Shown here piece by piece: positions 36,610 through 46,378 of a DNA stretch of 64,000 bases. The notes beneath the pieces are model-generated. The model did not search any database and was not told where the DNA came from. It saw only the letters and a list, made by a program, of their open reading frames with translations. The number at the start of each line of letters is the position of its first letter. Position 1 is the first letter of the stretch. Source of the DNA: Martelella alba (GTDB lineage Bacteria; Pseudomonadota; Alphaproteobacteria; Rhizobiales; Rhizobiaceae); the NCBI RefSeq assembly GCF_006516955.1, contig NZ_VHLG01000002.1:62001-126000 (forward strand), written 5' to 3'. The translations under genes were made by a program, and so were the position numbers.

Positions 36610-37236
36610 GTGGCCGCGCACCGACTGATACTGGCCTCCGCCTCTCCGCGCCGCGTTGACCTGCTCAGACAGGCTGGCATTTCGCCGGACCGGATCATTC
36701 CCGCCGATATCGACGAAACGCCGCTTGCCGGTGAAACGCCGCGCGCACTGGCCGGACGGCTGGCCTGTGGCAAGGCAGAAGCCGTCCGTGCGATGATCGA
36801 TCCGGCCGGCGAGGAAGCGGGCACGCTGGTTCTTTCTGCCGATACCGTGGTTGCCGTCGGCCGGCGGATATTGCCGAAGGCCGAAACAGAGGCAGAAGCG
36901 CGCCATTGCCTGTCCCTGCTTTCCGGCCGCACGCACCGCGTCTATACCGGGCTTGCGGTCGCGGTGATCGGCGGCGAGCCCCCCTCGCTCAGGATCGTCG
37001 AAAGCCGTGTGAGCTTCAAGCCTCTTTCACCGCATGAATATGATGCCTATATCAGGAGCGGAGACTGGAAGGGCAAGGCGGGCGCCTACGCCATTCAGGG
37101 CTTGGCGGCGACCTTCGTGACCCGTATCCTCGGCTCCTATTCCGCCGTGGTCGGTCTGCCGCTTTACGAGACTGCAAACCTGCTTGCCGGTCGCGGCTTC
37201 GATTGCACAGCGGGATGGATGGAAGATAATTCATGA
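36610..37236 (+). CDS. maf: Maf-like nucleotide pyrophosphatase
   Basis: A Maf/YceF-YhdE type pyrophosphatase that hydrolyses non-canonical or modified nucleoside triphosphates. The 208-residue protein opens with the nucleotide-binding LILASASPRR (residues 6-15) and has LVLSADTVVAVG, the catalytic Asp in SADTVV, and the GKAGAYAIQG motif. GTG is the likely start. Its last bases overlap yacG by 4 (ATGA), consistent with the conserved infA-maf-yacG unit. Confidence 0.93.
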   Translation: MAAHRLILASASPRRVDLLRQAGISPDRIIPADIDETPLAGETPRALAGRLACGKAEAVRAMIDPAGEEAGTLVLSADTVVAVGRRILPKAETEAEARHCLSLLSGRTHRVYTGLAVAVIGGEPPSLRIVESRVSFKPLSPHEYDAYIRSGDWKGKAGAYAIQGLAATFVTRILGSYSAVVGLPLYETANLLAGRGFDCTAGWMEDNS

Positions 37237-37430
37237 CCCAGAAAGCCTCGATTGAACCCCTTCGCAAACCGCGTCCCTGCCCTGAATGCGGCCGCCCCTC
37301 TGTACGTGAGAGCTACCCCTTCTGCTCCGAGCGCTGCCGCGATCTCGACCTGTCTCGCTGGCTCAAGGGCTCCTACGCCATCCCTGTTGCCGAAGACGAA
37401 TCAAAAGCCGGCGGCTTTGACGATGAATAG
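37233..37430 (+). CDS. yacG: DNA gyrase inhibitor YacG (zinc-binding)
   Basis: A 65-residue protein whose four zinc cysteines are visible in CPECGRP and YPFCSERCRDLDL (CX2C-X15-CX3C spacing). YacG binds GyrB and inhibits gyrase in E. coli. It is translationally coupled to maf. The C-terminal tail is acidic and variable, as in homologs. Confidence 0.93.
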   Translation: MTQKASIEPLRKPRPCPECGRPSVRESYPFCSERCRDLDLSRWLKGSYAIPVAEDESKAGGFDDE

Positions 37431-37784
37431 GGCGACATCGGCCAATAATTGATCGATATTCGATCAAAATTGGGATCTTTTCTGCAAATATCGGACCACC
37501 TTCGCGCGATCAGCAGCACGATGCCCTGAGCCTGCGCGGTCAATTTCGAACAACCGCGCTGTCAATCGCCCGCCCCGAAAGCACAGGGCCCGCCGTAGAG
37601 ACTAATATAGTCCGATTATATAGCCGACGGAAAATGACCAAACCTATTTTTGACAGATTTCACGTCAAAGATGATGTGGCCAATTGATTAAATCTTGCTT
37701 AGGTTGCCACCATATAATCAGCCTGAAGTCAGATATCGACTGGTATCGCTCCATCAAATCGTTCCGCTATCCTGTGATGACCTG
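37431..37784. other. Intergenic region with an 8-bp-arm inverted repeat
   Basis: No gene seen. An inverted repeat TTGATCGA-TAT-TCGATCAA (37449-37467) lies just after yacG and could be an operator or a weak terminator (AAAATT follows). Further on the sequence becomes AT-richer (37600-37710), which probably includes the promoter of the next gene. Confidence 0.5.
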
Positions 37785-38351
37785 ATGACAAACAACCGCA
37801 CCACCGTGGAACAGGATCCTGGCCAGCTTAGCCCAACGTGCCCTGAAACAAGGTCCGAGGCACGCAAATGGCGCCACATCAGGCACAGCCATCGAAGCGG
37901 CGCGAAAGCCGCCGATCCGGCGATTTCCACCGAAGATCCCGAAGCCCTGGTGGCGCAGTTGAGGACGGCGTCATTCTGGCGCAGGAAGGCCCTGCTTGCC
38001 AACACCATAATGGCGACCCCATCTGCGGGTAGATCATCACTGCTGAAAGCGATCGCGGAGGACGATTTGGTTCAGCAGAACGCCGGCCTGCGCGATACCG
38101 TATTATTCGCCGCGCTCGAACATGCCGAAGGGAACGATCTGACCCGGATCATGGCCCTGCTCTCCCCGGATCAGAGGCTGGCGGCGCTGGCTGGCCGCCC
38201 CCTGTCTCCAAACGCCCCCTGCGCCACAGAGAGTGCCCTTTCCGCGCCCCCTCGAAAATGGCAGAGCTGCTGGCGGTTACTGCGCCTCCCGGTCTTTTTT
38301 CTGGGTCTGGCTCTTGTTGGCTGCGGTTTGACTTATCTGCGGGCTCACTGA
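37785..38351 (+). CDS. Hypothetical protein with a C-terminal membrane anchor
   Basis: A 188-residue protein I do not recognise. It has a charged N-terminal half (including RHIRHSHRSGAKAADP), a helical middle (LVAQLRTASFWRRKALLANTIM), and one hydrophobic segment at the very end (LPVFFLGLALVGCGLTYL), so it would be tail-anchored in the inner membrane with the N-terminus in the cytoplasm. The ATG of MTNNRTTVEQ was chosen; an in-frame ATG 90 bases upstream gives a longer, compositionally different N-terminus. It is alone between yacG and a convergent TPR gene. Confidence 0.5.
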   Translation: MTNNRTTVEQDPGQLSPTCPETRSEARKWRHIRHSHRSGAKAADPAISTEDPEALVAQLRTASFWRRKALLANTIMATPSAGRSSLLKAIAEDDLVQQNAGLRDTVLFAALEHAEGNDLTRIMALLSPDQRLAALAGRPLSPNAPCATESALSAPPRKWQSCWRLLRLPVFFLGLALVGCGLTYLRAH

Positions 38352-38499
38352 GTTCAACCAAAGCCCTCATTCACGCATAACGTGACGAGATGAGCGTCCG
38401 ACCTGCCGAAATCAGCCGGTAAACTTCGCTTAGTTGCTTTCGGCGCATGACTGGCCTGACCACCACACGCCACCCCGAACAGAGCAAATGCCGGAACTG

Positions 38500-39288
38500 C
38501 TAACTGTCCGCGGCATATTGCTGCCAGGCACCGCCCGGTGCCATGGCGGCGGCGAGGGCTGCAAGATTGCGCCGCGCCTGATCGGCCGAAACGCCGGTGG
38601 TTGCAATCCGCTCGGCCTCGGAGCGATCGCCCTTCAGCGCAACGACGATTGCCAGATCGCTTCGCACCTCCGGCTGGGCGTCGGGCCGGGAAACAGCCTG
38701 GCGCAGATAATCTTCTGCCGTATCGAGATCATGCGTCAGCACGTAGGACGTGGCCATATCGGTTAGAACCACCGGGTTGCCGGGGGACAGTTCAAGCGCC
38801 TGACGATAACGCATCCGCGCATCAAGCGGCTGGCCGAGCTGATCCAGCACGAGGCCTTCCTGATTGAAACCACGCCATTCACCCGAATCAAGCCTGATGG
38901 CGTTGCGTGCACTGCGCAATGCATCGGGATAGTGGCCCAAGGCGGCCTGGGCTTGCGATAGATAGACCTGCGCAGCAACCGATCGCGGATTGCGCTTTAC
39001 CACATCCTGCATAACGGTTTCGGCCTGTTGATACTGCCCGGTCGCCTTAAGATATTCGGCATAGGCAATACCACTGGCCAGATTGCCCGGCGACACCTGA
39101 TAATTCTTGACCAGACGCGGACTGATCTGCGCCAGTTGTGAAGGCGACATCATGGCAATTTCATCGACCGGGCCAGCCACCGGGGACGAAACCCGATACC
39201 CGCGGGAGCTTGCGCAGCCGGAAACAGCCGTTAGCAGGCATCCCAAGGCACAGGCCGCAATTCCAAAGTTACGTCTGATGACAGCCAA
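38500..39288 (-). CDS. TPR-repeat lipoprotein (TadD-like)
   Basis: A 262-residue protein with an N-terminal signal peptide and lipobox (VSGC, Cys25) followed by at least four TPR helix pairs (for example YAEYLKATGQYQQAETVMQD, AQVYLSQAQAALGHYPDALR, LVLDQLGQPLDARMRYRQAL). It resembles TadD-like pilus-assembly TPR proteins, but no tad genes are adjacent. The start is a TTG preceded by GGGGAGA; no in-frame ATG gives a signal peptide. The role is probably protein-protein contact at the inner face of the outer membrane. Confidence 0.75.
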   Translation of the reverse strand: MAVIRRNFGIAACALGCLLTAVSGCASSRGYRVSSPVAGPVDEIAMMSPSQLAQISPRLVKNYQVSPGNLASGIAYAEYLKATGQYQQAETVMQDVVKRNPRSVAAQVYLSQAQAALGHYPDALRSARNAIRLDSGEWRGFNQEGLVLDQLGQPLDARMRYRQALELSPGNPVVLTDMATSYVLTHDLDTAEDYLRQAVSRPDAQPEVRSDLAIVVALKGDRSEAERIATTGVSADQARRNLAALAAAMAPGGAWQQYAADS

Positions 39289-39536
39289 TCTATTTTCTCC
39301 CCAAAGCGTGTTTTTCTCGTGATAAGCATAGAATCACATCCAGTCGACCTTGCCGCACTGTCGCAGGATCATGCCAGACGGAAAAGACGCATGGATGCCA
39401 ATAACCTGAGTTGACGGACAAATTTTGATGCAACCAGAACGGTGCACGGATTTCGAAAAAAACATGTCGACCCCATCCTCACCTGCCGCAGGCCTAGGTT
39501 CTGCGGACAATAATCGGATCCCGGAGTGCTCAATTC

Positions 39537-40397
39537 ATGGAACTTGACCGGCGCCTGCATGCCTTTCGTAACGACCTTGCCGACAGCAGATTGTCGGGGT
39601 TGATCAGGGCTCAACGCTTCGTATCGCCGGAAAAGGCACAGGTGATCGTGCCTGTCGCGCCATTGCGTCCCGAACCCAGAGCCAATGCCGGGATCGATAC
39701 ACAGCTTCTGCTTGGCGAAACGGTGGATGTCTTTGAGCAGAATGAAGGCTGGGCCTGGGTGCAGGCCCGCTTCGATTCCTATGTCGGCTATCTGCCCGCG
39801 ACCATGCTTTCGCTGCGCGAGCCGGCCGTGACGCATATTGTCAGCGCCCCGCGCAGCTTCCTCTACCCGGAAGCCGATCTGCGCACCGGCCCGGTCAGCG
39901 CACTGTCGATGGGCTGCCGCCTCGTCTTCACCGGAGAGACGGAAACACGCGGCGCCCGCTATCTGACCTGTTCGGATGGCACTGCCGTCTTTGCCGATCA
40001 TTGCCATCCGGTCGATACCGTGATCGAGCCTGACCCGGTAAAAACCGCAATCCGGCTGATTGAAACGCCTTATCTTTGGGGCGGACGCTCAGGCCTTGGC
40101 ATCGACTGTTCCGGCCTGGTACAGCTGTCGATGATGCTGGCCGGCTACACGGTGCCGCGCGACAGCGACATGCAGGAACTGATGGATGGCGAGCCATTGA
40201 CCCGCAAGGCACTGAAACGCGGCGACCTCGTCTTCTGGAAGGGCCATGTCGGCATGATGGAAGATGAAAAAATCATGATTCACGCCAATGGCGCCACCAT
40301 GCGCGTCAATCGCGAGCCGCTTGACGAAGCAGTCACCCGCATCGCCCGCCATTACGGCCGGCCGACCAGCTGGCTGCGCCCGGCCGCTTTTGTCTGA
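39537..40397 (+). CDS. NlpC/P60 family peptidase with SH3-like domain
   Basis: A 286-residue cell-wall hydrolase. An N-terminal part with SH3-like features (about 35-145, with ETVDVFEQNEGWAWVQ) is followed by an NlpC/P60 domain holding the catalytic Cys in LGIDCSGLVQ, the first His in KGHVGMM and the second polar residue His in MIHANG. Such enzymes cleave peptide bonds in peptidoglycan stem peptides. No signal peptide is visible, so the mature location is uncertain; rhizobial homologs of this architecture usually also lack one. Confidence 0.88.
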   Translation: MELDRRLHAFRNDLADSRLSGLIRAQRFVSPEKAQVIVPVAPLRPEPRANAGIDTQLLLGETVDVFEQNEGWAWVQARFDSYVGYLPATMLSLREPAVTHIVSAPRSFLYPEADLRTGPVSALSMGCRLVFTGETETRGARYLTCSDGTAVFADHCHPVDTVIEPDPVKTAIRLIETPYLWGGRSGLGIDCSGLVQLSMMLAGYTVPRDSDMQELMDGEPLTRKALKRGDLVFWKGHVGMMEDEKIMIHANGATMRVNREPLDEAVTRIARHYGRPTSWLRPAAFV

Positions 40398-40445
40398 TCC
40401 GGCTTAAGCGGCCCGGACCGCGCGTTCGGGACAATTCAAATGAAA

Positions 40446-40479
40446 ATGCGCCGCGCATCATATCTGCTGCGCGGCGCAT
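40446..40479 (-). terminator. Intrinsic terminator downstream of adhE
   Basis: A perfect 11-bp inverted repeat ATGCGCCGCGC/GCGCGGCGCAT with a 12-base loop is followed, on the minus strand, by TTTTCATTTG. It ends adhE transcription, and may also stop the converging NlpC/P60 message, since CCTTTT follows on the plus strand. Confidence 0.8.
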
Positions 40480-40505
40480 GGCCTTTTAGAAGGTAGCGGT
40501 CGGCT

Positions 40506-43175
40506 TTACTTGCGCGCCTTCAGCGACACAACAGCCCCGTTTTCTTCCGCCCCCTTGGGCTCCTCATAGGCAACGCCTTCCTGGTAGGCTCGGCCATAAT
40601 AGCTGTCCAGCAGGACCTGACGGATTTCCGAGATCAGCGGGTAGCGCGGATTGCTGCCCGTGCACTGATCGTCAAAAGCCTGATCCGAGACATGATCGAC
40701 CTTGTCGAGGAAATCGGCTTCCGGCACACCAGCAGCCTGGATCGAAGCCGGAATATCGATGTCCTTCTTCAATTCCTCAACCCAGTTGATCAGGTTCTCG
40801 ACCGACTGTTCATCCGTCTTGCCGCCGAGACCCAGATGGCGGGCAACCTCGGCATAGCGGCACAGCGCCTTCGGACGGTCATACTGGCTGAAGGCCGTCT
40901 GCTTCGTCGGGTTATCGACCGCATTGTAGCGAATGACATTGGCAATCAGCAGGCCATTGGCCAGACCGTGAGCGAGGTGGAATTCCGCGCCGATCTTGTG
41001 GGCCATCGAGTGCGAGACGCCGAGGAAGGCATTGGCAAAGGCGATACCGGCAAGGGTTGCGCCATTGTGAACCTGTTCACGGGCCTTGGGATCACTGGCA
41101 CCATTCTTGTAGGCCGAAGGCAGATATTCCTTCAGAAGCTTCAGCGCCTGCAATGCCTGGCCATCCGAATATTCATTGGCCATGACCGAGACATAAGCTT
41201 CCAAAGCGTGCGTCACGGCATCGATACCGCCGAAAGCGGTCAGCGACTTCGGCATATGCATGACGAGATCGGCATCGATGATCGCCATGTTCGGCGTCAG
41301 CTCGTAATCAGCGATCGGATACTTCACGCCGGTCTGTTCATCAGTAACAACGGCAAATGGCGTCACTTCCGAACCGGTGCCCGAGGTGGTCGGGATGGCA
41401 ACGAACTTGGCCTTCACGCCGAGCTTGGGGAACTTGTAGATGCGCTTGCGAATATCCATGAAGCGCAGTGCCAGATCGGCAAACTCGACTTCGGGATGTT
41501 CATACATCACCCACATGATCTTGGCGGCATCCATCGGCGAACCGCCACCCTGGGCAAGGATGATGTCCGGCTCGAACGAGCGGGCCAGTTCCCAGCCCTT
41601 GCGGACCACAGCCAGCGTCGGATCGGCCTGAACGTCGAAGAAGGTTTCGACTTCAATACCGAGGCCCTTCAGGACCGTGACGGTTTCGTTGATATAGCCG
41701 TTTTCGAACAGGAAGCGGTCGGTAACGATCAGGCAACGCTTCTTGCCCTTGAGCTCTTCCAGTGCGAAGGGAAGCGCACCACGGCGGAAGTAGATTTCCG
41801 GCGGAAGCTTGTGCCACAGCATGTTTTCAGCCCTCTTGGCGACCGTTTTCTTGTTGATCAGGTGCTGCGGGCCGACATTTTCCGAGATCGAGTTGCCGCC
41901 CCACGAACCGCAGCCAAGCGTCAGCGACGGCGCCAGGCGGAAGTTGTAGAGGTCGCCGATACCGCCCTGCGAGGCGGGCGAGTTGATCAGCACACGGGCG
42001 GTCTTCATCTTTTCGCCGAAGGTGCTGACACGGCCCTGCTGCAGATCCTGATCGGTGTAGAGCACCGAGGTGTGACCGATACCGCCAAGGGCGACCAGAT
42101 CGGCTGCCGTCTGGCAGGCCTTTTCGAAATTCTTGGCGCGGTACATGGCAAGCGTCGGCGAAAGCTTTTCATGGGCGAAGACTTCCTCGTCGCTCACATC
42201 TTCCACTTCGGCGATCAGCACCTTGGTGCGCGGCGGAACGTCGATGCCGGCCATCTTGGCGATCTTGGCGGCCGACTGGCCGACGATATCGGCATTGAGC
42301 GCGCCGTTCTTCTTCATGATGATGTCGCGTACGGCACCGGCTTCATTGCCCGACAGGATGTAGCCGCCATGGCTGATGAAGCGCTCACGCACGGCATCAT
42401 AGACCTTGTCGACGACGACAACCGACTGTTCCGAGGCGCAAATCACGCCATTGTCGAAGGTCTTCGACATCAGGATCGAGGCGACGGCGCGCTTGATATC
42501 GGCGAATTCGTCGATCACGGCCGGCGTGTTGCCAGCACCGACGCCGATCGCCGGCTTGCCCGACGAATAGGCAGCCTTGACCATGCCGGGACCGCCGGTG
42601 GCCAGGATCAGGTTGATGTCGGGGTGATGCATCAGGGCGTTTGACAGCTCAACGGTCGGCTCATCGATCCAGCTGATGATGTCCTTCGGCGCACCGGCCT
42701 TCACCGCGGCTTCAAGCACGACGCGGGCGGCCTGGCAGGTCGAGTGACGGGCACGCGGATGCGGCGAGAAGATCACGCCATTGCGGGTCTTCAGCGAAAT
42801 CAGCGCCTTGAAGATCGCCGTCGAGGTCGGGTTGGTGGTCGGCACGATCGCGCAGATCAGCCCGACGGGTTCTGCAAGGGTGAGAATGCCATATTCGGGC
42901 TCTTCCGAGAGCACGCCGCAGGTCTTCTCATCCTTGTACTTGTTGTAAATATATTCCGAGGCAAAGTGGTTCTTGACAACCTTGTCCTCCATCACACCCA
43001 TTCCCGTTTCCTCGACCGCCATGCGGGCGAGCGGAATGCGGGCGTCTGCGGCCGCAAGGGCCGCGCAGCGGAAGATGTAATCAACCTGTTCCTGGGTGTA
43101 ATTGGCATACTTCTGTTGCGCCGCCTTGGTCCGGGCAACAAGCTGGTCAAGTTCGGTCGTGCTGATGGCCGGCAT
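40506..43175 (-). CDS. adhE: Bifunctional acetaldehyde-CoA/alcohol dehydrogenase AdhE
   Basis: A fermentative enzyme that turns acetyl-CoA to acetaldehyde to ethanol with two NADH, allowing redox balance without oxygen. The N-terminal ALDH half (to about residue 440) has the catalytic Cys in NGVICASEQS; the C-terminal Fe-ADH half has GGGSPMDAAKIMW and the metal-site region HGLANGLLIANVIRYN. Length 889 is normal for AdhE filaments. MPAISTTELDQ was chosen for its AGGAGAG Shine-Dalgarno sequence 5 bases upstream; a start at 43202 is the alternative. A perfect FNR-type box stands upstream, so oxygen control is likely. AdhE is uncommon in aerobic Hyphomicrobiales. Confidence 0.95.
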   Translation of the reverse strand: MPAISTTELDQLVARTKAAQQKYANYTQEQVDYIFRCAALAAADARIPLARMAVEETGMGVMEDKVVKNHFASEYIYNKYKDEKTCGVLSEEPEYGILTLAEPVGLICAIVPTTNPTSTAIFKALISLKTRNGVIFSPHPRARHSTCQAARVVLEAAVKAGAPKDIISWIDEPTVELSNALMHHPDINLILATGGPGMVKAAYSSGKPAIGVGAGNTPAVIDEFADIKRAVASILMSKTFDNGVICASEQSVVVVDKVYDAVRERFISHGGYILSGNEAGAVRDIIMKKNGALNADIVGQSAAKIAKMAGIDVPPRTKVLIAEVEDVSDEEVFAHEKLSPTLAMYRAKNFEKACQTAADLVALGGIGHTSVLYTDQDLQQGRVSTFGEKMKTARVLINSPASQGGIGDLYNFRLAPSLTLGCGSWGGNSISENVGPQHLINKKTVAKRAENMLWHKLPPEIYFRRGALPFALEELKGKKRCLIVTDRFLFENGYINETVTVLKGLGIEVETFFDVQADPTLAVVRKGWELARSFEPDIILAQGGGSPMDAAKIMWVMYEHPEVEFADLALRFMDIRKRIYKFPKLGVKAKFVAIPTTSGTGSEVTPFAVVTDEQTGVKYPIADYELTPNMAIIDADLVMHMPKSLTAFGGIDAVTHALEAYVSVMANEYSDGQALQALKLLKEYLPSAYKNGASDPKAREQVHNGATLAGIAFANAFLGVSHSMAHKIGAEFHLAHGLANGLLIANVIRYNAVDNPTKQTAFSQYDRPKALCRYAEVARHLGLGGKTDEQSVENLINWVEELKKDIDIPASIQAAGVPEADFLDKVDHVSDQAFDDQCTGSNPRYPLISEIRQVLLDSYYGRAYQEGVAYEEPKGAEENGAVVSLKARK

Positions 43176-43374
43176 GGGTTCTCTCCTGCGCTTCAACGCC
43201 ATTACGACAATGGCTTCTAGATCTTGTGGCGGATAGCTGAAGCCGGTCTTGGGAATCCGACCTCATCACGTTCAAATCTTCACTTCCGATACAGGGTCTT
43301 TTTGGCACCTATGCGACAGGCACCCTGCCCGTTCTACCCGGACCGATGAAGACCTTCCGTCTCACCGGACGCAG

Positions 43375-43415
43375 ATATAAATCGTTTTAAACCACGCTCT
43401 TTTGATCGGGATCAA
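43375..43415 (-). promoter_or_regulatory. FNR/FixK box and -10 region of adhE
   Basis: The 14-base site TTGATCGGGATCAA (43402-43415) is a perfect TTGAT-N4-ATCAA FNR/FixK/Anr box. On the minus strand the TTATAT at 43375-43380 is placed exactly where a -10 hexamer belongs if the box is centred at -41.5 (implied start near 43367). This is the class II activator geometry. The 5' leader would then be ~190 bases. Confidence 0.8.
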
Positions 43416-43569
43416 CCGGCCGGCGCTTTTCTTTCCGTTCCCGGAATTTTCTTTTGTCAATTTCATGAAATGCGGTTTTCAACATCACAAAACGCCCCCG
43501 AGACCGCATGCGACAAGGTTAACGCAAAGAAAATAGACTACAAGCCCCAAGTCAGACAAATCCAAACAA

Positions 43570-43593
43570 GCCCGGCTGAACTGTCAGCCGGGC
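43570..43593 (-). terminator. Intrinsic terminator downstream of copA
   Basis: A perfect GCCCGGCTGA/TCAGCCGGGC stem with a four-base loop is followed on the minus strand by TTGTTTGGATTTG. It ends the copZ-copA message. Confidence 0.8.
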
Positions 43594-43618
43594 CTGGTAA
43601 TCCTGCTTTCGAATTATC

Positions 43619-46096
43619 TCAGCTCCGGAAGCGCTTCAACCGCAGCGCGTTGGTCAGGACGAAGACGCTGGAAAGCCCCATGGCGGCGGCGGCCAGCATT
43701 GGCGACAGCAGCGTGCCGTTGACCGGATAGAGAATGCCAGCGGCAACCGGAATGAGCACGACATTATAGGCGAAGGCCCAGAACAGGTTTTGCGCGATAT
43801 TGCGCATCACTGCCCGCGACAGGCGGACGGCAGAAACGACACCGCCGAGATCGCCCGCCATCAGCACCACATCCGCCGTTTCAATGGCAATGTCCGTTCC
43901 GGTACCGACGGCAATGCCGATATCGGCCGAGGCCAGTGCCGGGGCATCATTGATGCCGTCCCCGGCAAAGGCAACGGGGCCGAATTGGGTCCGCAACGCC
44001 TCCAGCGCCTTGACCTTGCCGTCCGGCATGACGTCGGCAATAACCGTGTCGATGCCGACGTCTGCCGCGATCGCACGCACCGTCTTTTCATTGTCGCCGG
44101 AAATCATCGCCGTTTTCAGCCCTGCATGATGCAGGGCGGCAATGGCGTCGCGGGCTGAAGGCTTGACCGGGTCGGCAACGCCGATCACACCCTCAAGCCT
44201 TCCTTCAACCGCGACGTAGATCAGCGAGCGGGCCTGTTTCGAAAGCTTTTCAGCCCCGGCATCCAGCGCGGCCGTATCGATAGCGAGCGAGCCCATCAAA
44301 CGCCTGGCGCCGATTGCAACCTTGCTGCCATCAATGGTCGCCGTCAGCCCCTGCCCCGGCAGGGCTTCAAACGCGCTGGCGGCCGGAACTGCAAGCCCCT
44401 TCTGCCTGGCAGCTGCGATAATCGCTTCAGCAAGCGGGTGCTCCGACCCGGCTTCAGCCGCGGCGGCGAACCTCAGCAGCGCATCATGGTCACCGCCTTC
44501 GCGCAGCAGAATATCGGTCACCTCGGGGCGGCCCTCGGTCAGTGTCCCGGTCTTGTCGAAGGCGACCAGCGCGGTATCACGCAATTGCTGGAGCGCTGCG
44601 CCATTGCGGAACAGCACGCCGATCTCTGCGGCCCGGCCGGTTCCGACCATGATCGAGGTTGGCGTTGCAAGCCCCATGGCACAGGGACAGGCGATGATCA
44701 GAACGGCCACCGCATTGATCACGGCAAAGGTGAGTGCTGGCGACGGACCGACAAATAGCCAAATCAGGAAGGTGATGAAGGCGGCCGTCAGCACCGCGGG
44801 CACGAAGACGGCGGTCACCCGGTCAACCATGGCCTGGATCGGCAGCTTTGCCCCTTGCGCCGTTTCAACCATCTTGACGATCCGCGCCAGAACCGTGTCG
44901 GAACCGACAGCGGTGGCGCGGAATGTAAAACTGCCGGTCTTGTTAATCGTGCCGCCGGTCACGGCATCGCCGTCCTTCTTTTCGACGGGGACCGGCTCGC
45001 CGGAAATCATCGCCTCGTCAACATAGGATGAACCCGAGGCCACGACACCATCAACGGCGATCCGCTCGCCGGGACGAACGATGACGACATCACCCTTCTT
45101 CAGTTCACCGATCGGCAGATCGACCTCGCCTTCGCCCCGTCTGACACGCGCGGTTTTCGGCTGCAGACCCATCAGATGGCGGATTGCCGCCGAGGTGCGC
45201 CCCTTGGCCTTGGCCTCCATGAACCTGCCAGCCAGGATCAGCGTCACGATGACGGCGGAGGATTCGAAATAGACCTGGGCCGAGCCTTCAGGAAAGATCT
45301 GCGGCGCAAAGGTCGCCACCGTGGAATAGAGCCAGGCCGCACTGGAGCCCAGCATCACCAGCGCGTTCATGTCCGGCGACAGCCTGCGGAAGGAGGCGAT
45401 GCCATGGACGTAGAAACGCCGGCCGGGGCCGAACTGAACGATGGTTGCCAGCACGAAATAGAAGAGATGCAGCGGAAAGGTCCCGACCGAGGTCATCAGC
45501 TGATGGCCGAGGCCGGGAACGAGATGCGACCCCATTTCCAGAACGAAAAGCGGCAGGGTGAAGATGGCAGCAATGCCAAGATCACGCTTTAGCGCCTTGC
45601 GCTCGGCCTCGCGGGCCTCATCCTGTGCGGCGGCAGCATCTTGAACATTGCCGATCCGATGCGGCTCGAAGCCGGCTTTTTCAATCGCGGCCTCGATATC
45701 ATCGAGTGCCACCGTGGCAACGGCTGAGACCTGTGCCCGCTCGGTCGCCAGATTGACATTGGCGGCCATCACGCCCGGCACTTTCATCAGCGCCCGTTCG
45801 GTGCTTTTGACACAGGATGCGCAATGCATGCCGGAAACGCCGATCTCGAATTCGCGACGCGGCACGCCGTAGCCGGCCTTTTCGATCGCGGCAACGACGC
45901 GTTCACGCGCCGAAGGATCTGAAAGCGCGACATCGGCGGCCTCGGTCGCCAGATTGACGGAAACCGTTTCCACGCCCTCGACCTTGCCGACCACACGTTC
46001 CACGCTCCGGACACAGGACGCGCAGGTCATGCCGGATACGGGAAGGTGAAGTGTAAGCCTGCTGCGGCTGGCAGGCTTTTGAACTGCCTGTTCCAT
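43619..46096 (-). CDS. copA: Copper-exporting P1B-type ATPase CopA
   Basis: Pumps Cu(I) from the cytoplasm across the inner membrane. The 825-residue protein has two N-terminal metal-binding domains with CXXC motifs (MTCASC, C25/C28; MHCASC, C92/C95), eight membrane helices, the transmembrane CPC motif in [11 protein letters not shown], the phosphorylation site DKTGTLTEG and the hinge [10 protein letters not shown]. The start MEQAVQKP was used; the frame runs 75 codons further upstream but there it is just another frame of copZ. It follows copZ by 43 bp, in one operon controlled by the CueR-type promoter upstream of copZ. Confidence 0.97.
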   Translation of the reverse strand: MEQAVQKPASRSRLTLHLPVSGMTCASCVRSVERVVGKVEGVETVSVNLATEAADVALSDPSARERVVAAIEKAGYGVPRREFEIGVSGMHCASCVKSTERALMKVPGVMAANVNLATERAQVSAVATVALDDIEAAIEKAGFEPHRIGNVQDAAAAQDEAREAERKALKRDLGIAAIFTLPLFVLEMGSHLVPGLGHQLMTSVGTFPLHLFYFVLATIVQFGPGRRFYVHGIASFRRLSPDMNALVMLGSSAAWLYSTVATFAPQIFPEGSAQVYFESSAVIVTLILAGRFMEAKAKGRTSAAIRHLMGLQPKTARVRRGEGEVDLPIGELKKGDVVIVRPGERIAVDGVVASGSSYVDEAMISGEPVPVEKKDGDAVTGGTINKTGSFTFRATAVGSDTVLARIVKMVETAQGAKLPIQAMVDRVTAVFVPAVLTAAFITFLIWLFVGPSPALTFAVINAVAVLIIACPCAMGLATPTSIMVGTGRAAEIGVLFRNGAALQQLRDTALVAFDKTGTLTEGRPEVTDILLREGGDHDALLRFAAAAEAGSEHPLAEAIIAAARQKGLAVPAASAFEALPGQGLTATIDGSKVAIGARRLMGSLAIDTAALDAGAEKLSKQARSLIYVAVEGRLEGVIGVADPVKPSARDAIAALHHAGLKTAMISGDNEKTVRAIAADVGIDTVIADVMPDGKVKALEALRTQFGPVAFAGDGINDAPALASADIGIAVGTGTDIAIETADVVLMAGDLGGVVSAVRLSRAVMRNIAQNLFWAFAYNVVLIPVAAGILYPVNGTLLSPMLAAAAMGLSSVFVLTNALRLKRFRS

Positions 46097-46139
46097 GAAA
46101 ACGCTCCTTGGCTGGTTCTCTGCGGGCGGCGCGGACGGC

Positions 46140-46349
46140 TCAGCCGACCACGTCGTAGCCCGAATCTTCCACCGCCTCGACCGCCTGATCACGACTGGCG
46201 GGGCTTGCAAGCTCAAAGCTTGCCGACTTGCCTTCCAGGTTGACGCTGACGCCGGAAATGCCGTCGATGGCGCTGAGCGCCTTCTCGACCTTCTCAACGC
46301 ACTTGCTGCAGCCCATGCCATCGATGGACAAAGTCATTTTCTCAGTCAT
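46140..46349 (-). CDS. copZ: Copper chaperone CopZ (heavy-metal-associated domain)
   Basis: A 69-residue single HMA domain that carries Cu(I) to CopA. The motif is slightly unusual, MGCSKC instead of the commoner MTCxxC, with the metal-binding C13 and C16; the rest ([32 protein letters not shown]) matches the ferredoxin-like fold. The start MTEKMTLSI was chosen because family proteins begin there; the frame upstream has no HMA character. It is the first gene of copZ-copA and lies about 30 bases downstream of a CueR-type promoter. Confidence 0.92.
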   Translation of the reverse strand: MTEKMTLSIDGMGCSKCVEKVEKALSAIDGISGVSVNLEGKSASFELASPASRDQAVEAVEDSGYDVVG

Positions 46350-46378
46350 ATTTGATACTCCCGTCTTGAGATGATCTG

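Noticed and set aside
40692-42644. 650-codon open frame opposite adhE
   Set aside because: Antisense to a clear adhE gene with complete catalytic motifs; it is a composition artefact.
46097-46321. 75-codon N-terminal extension of copA
   Set aside because: This stretch overlaps copZ in another frame. The copA family start (MEQAVQKP, before the first CXXC domain) explains the gene fully.
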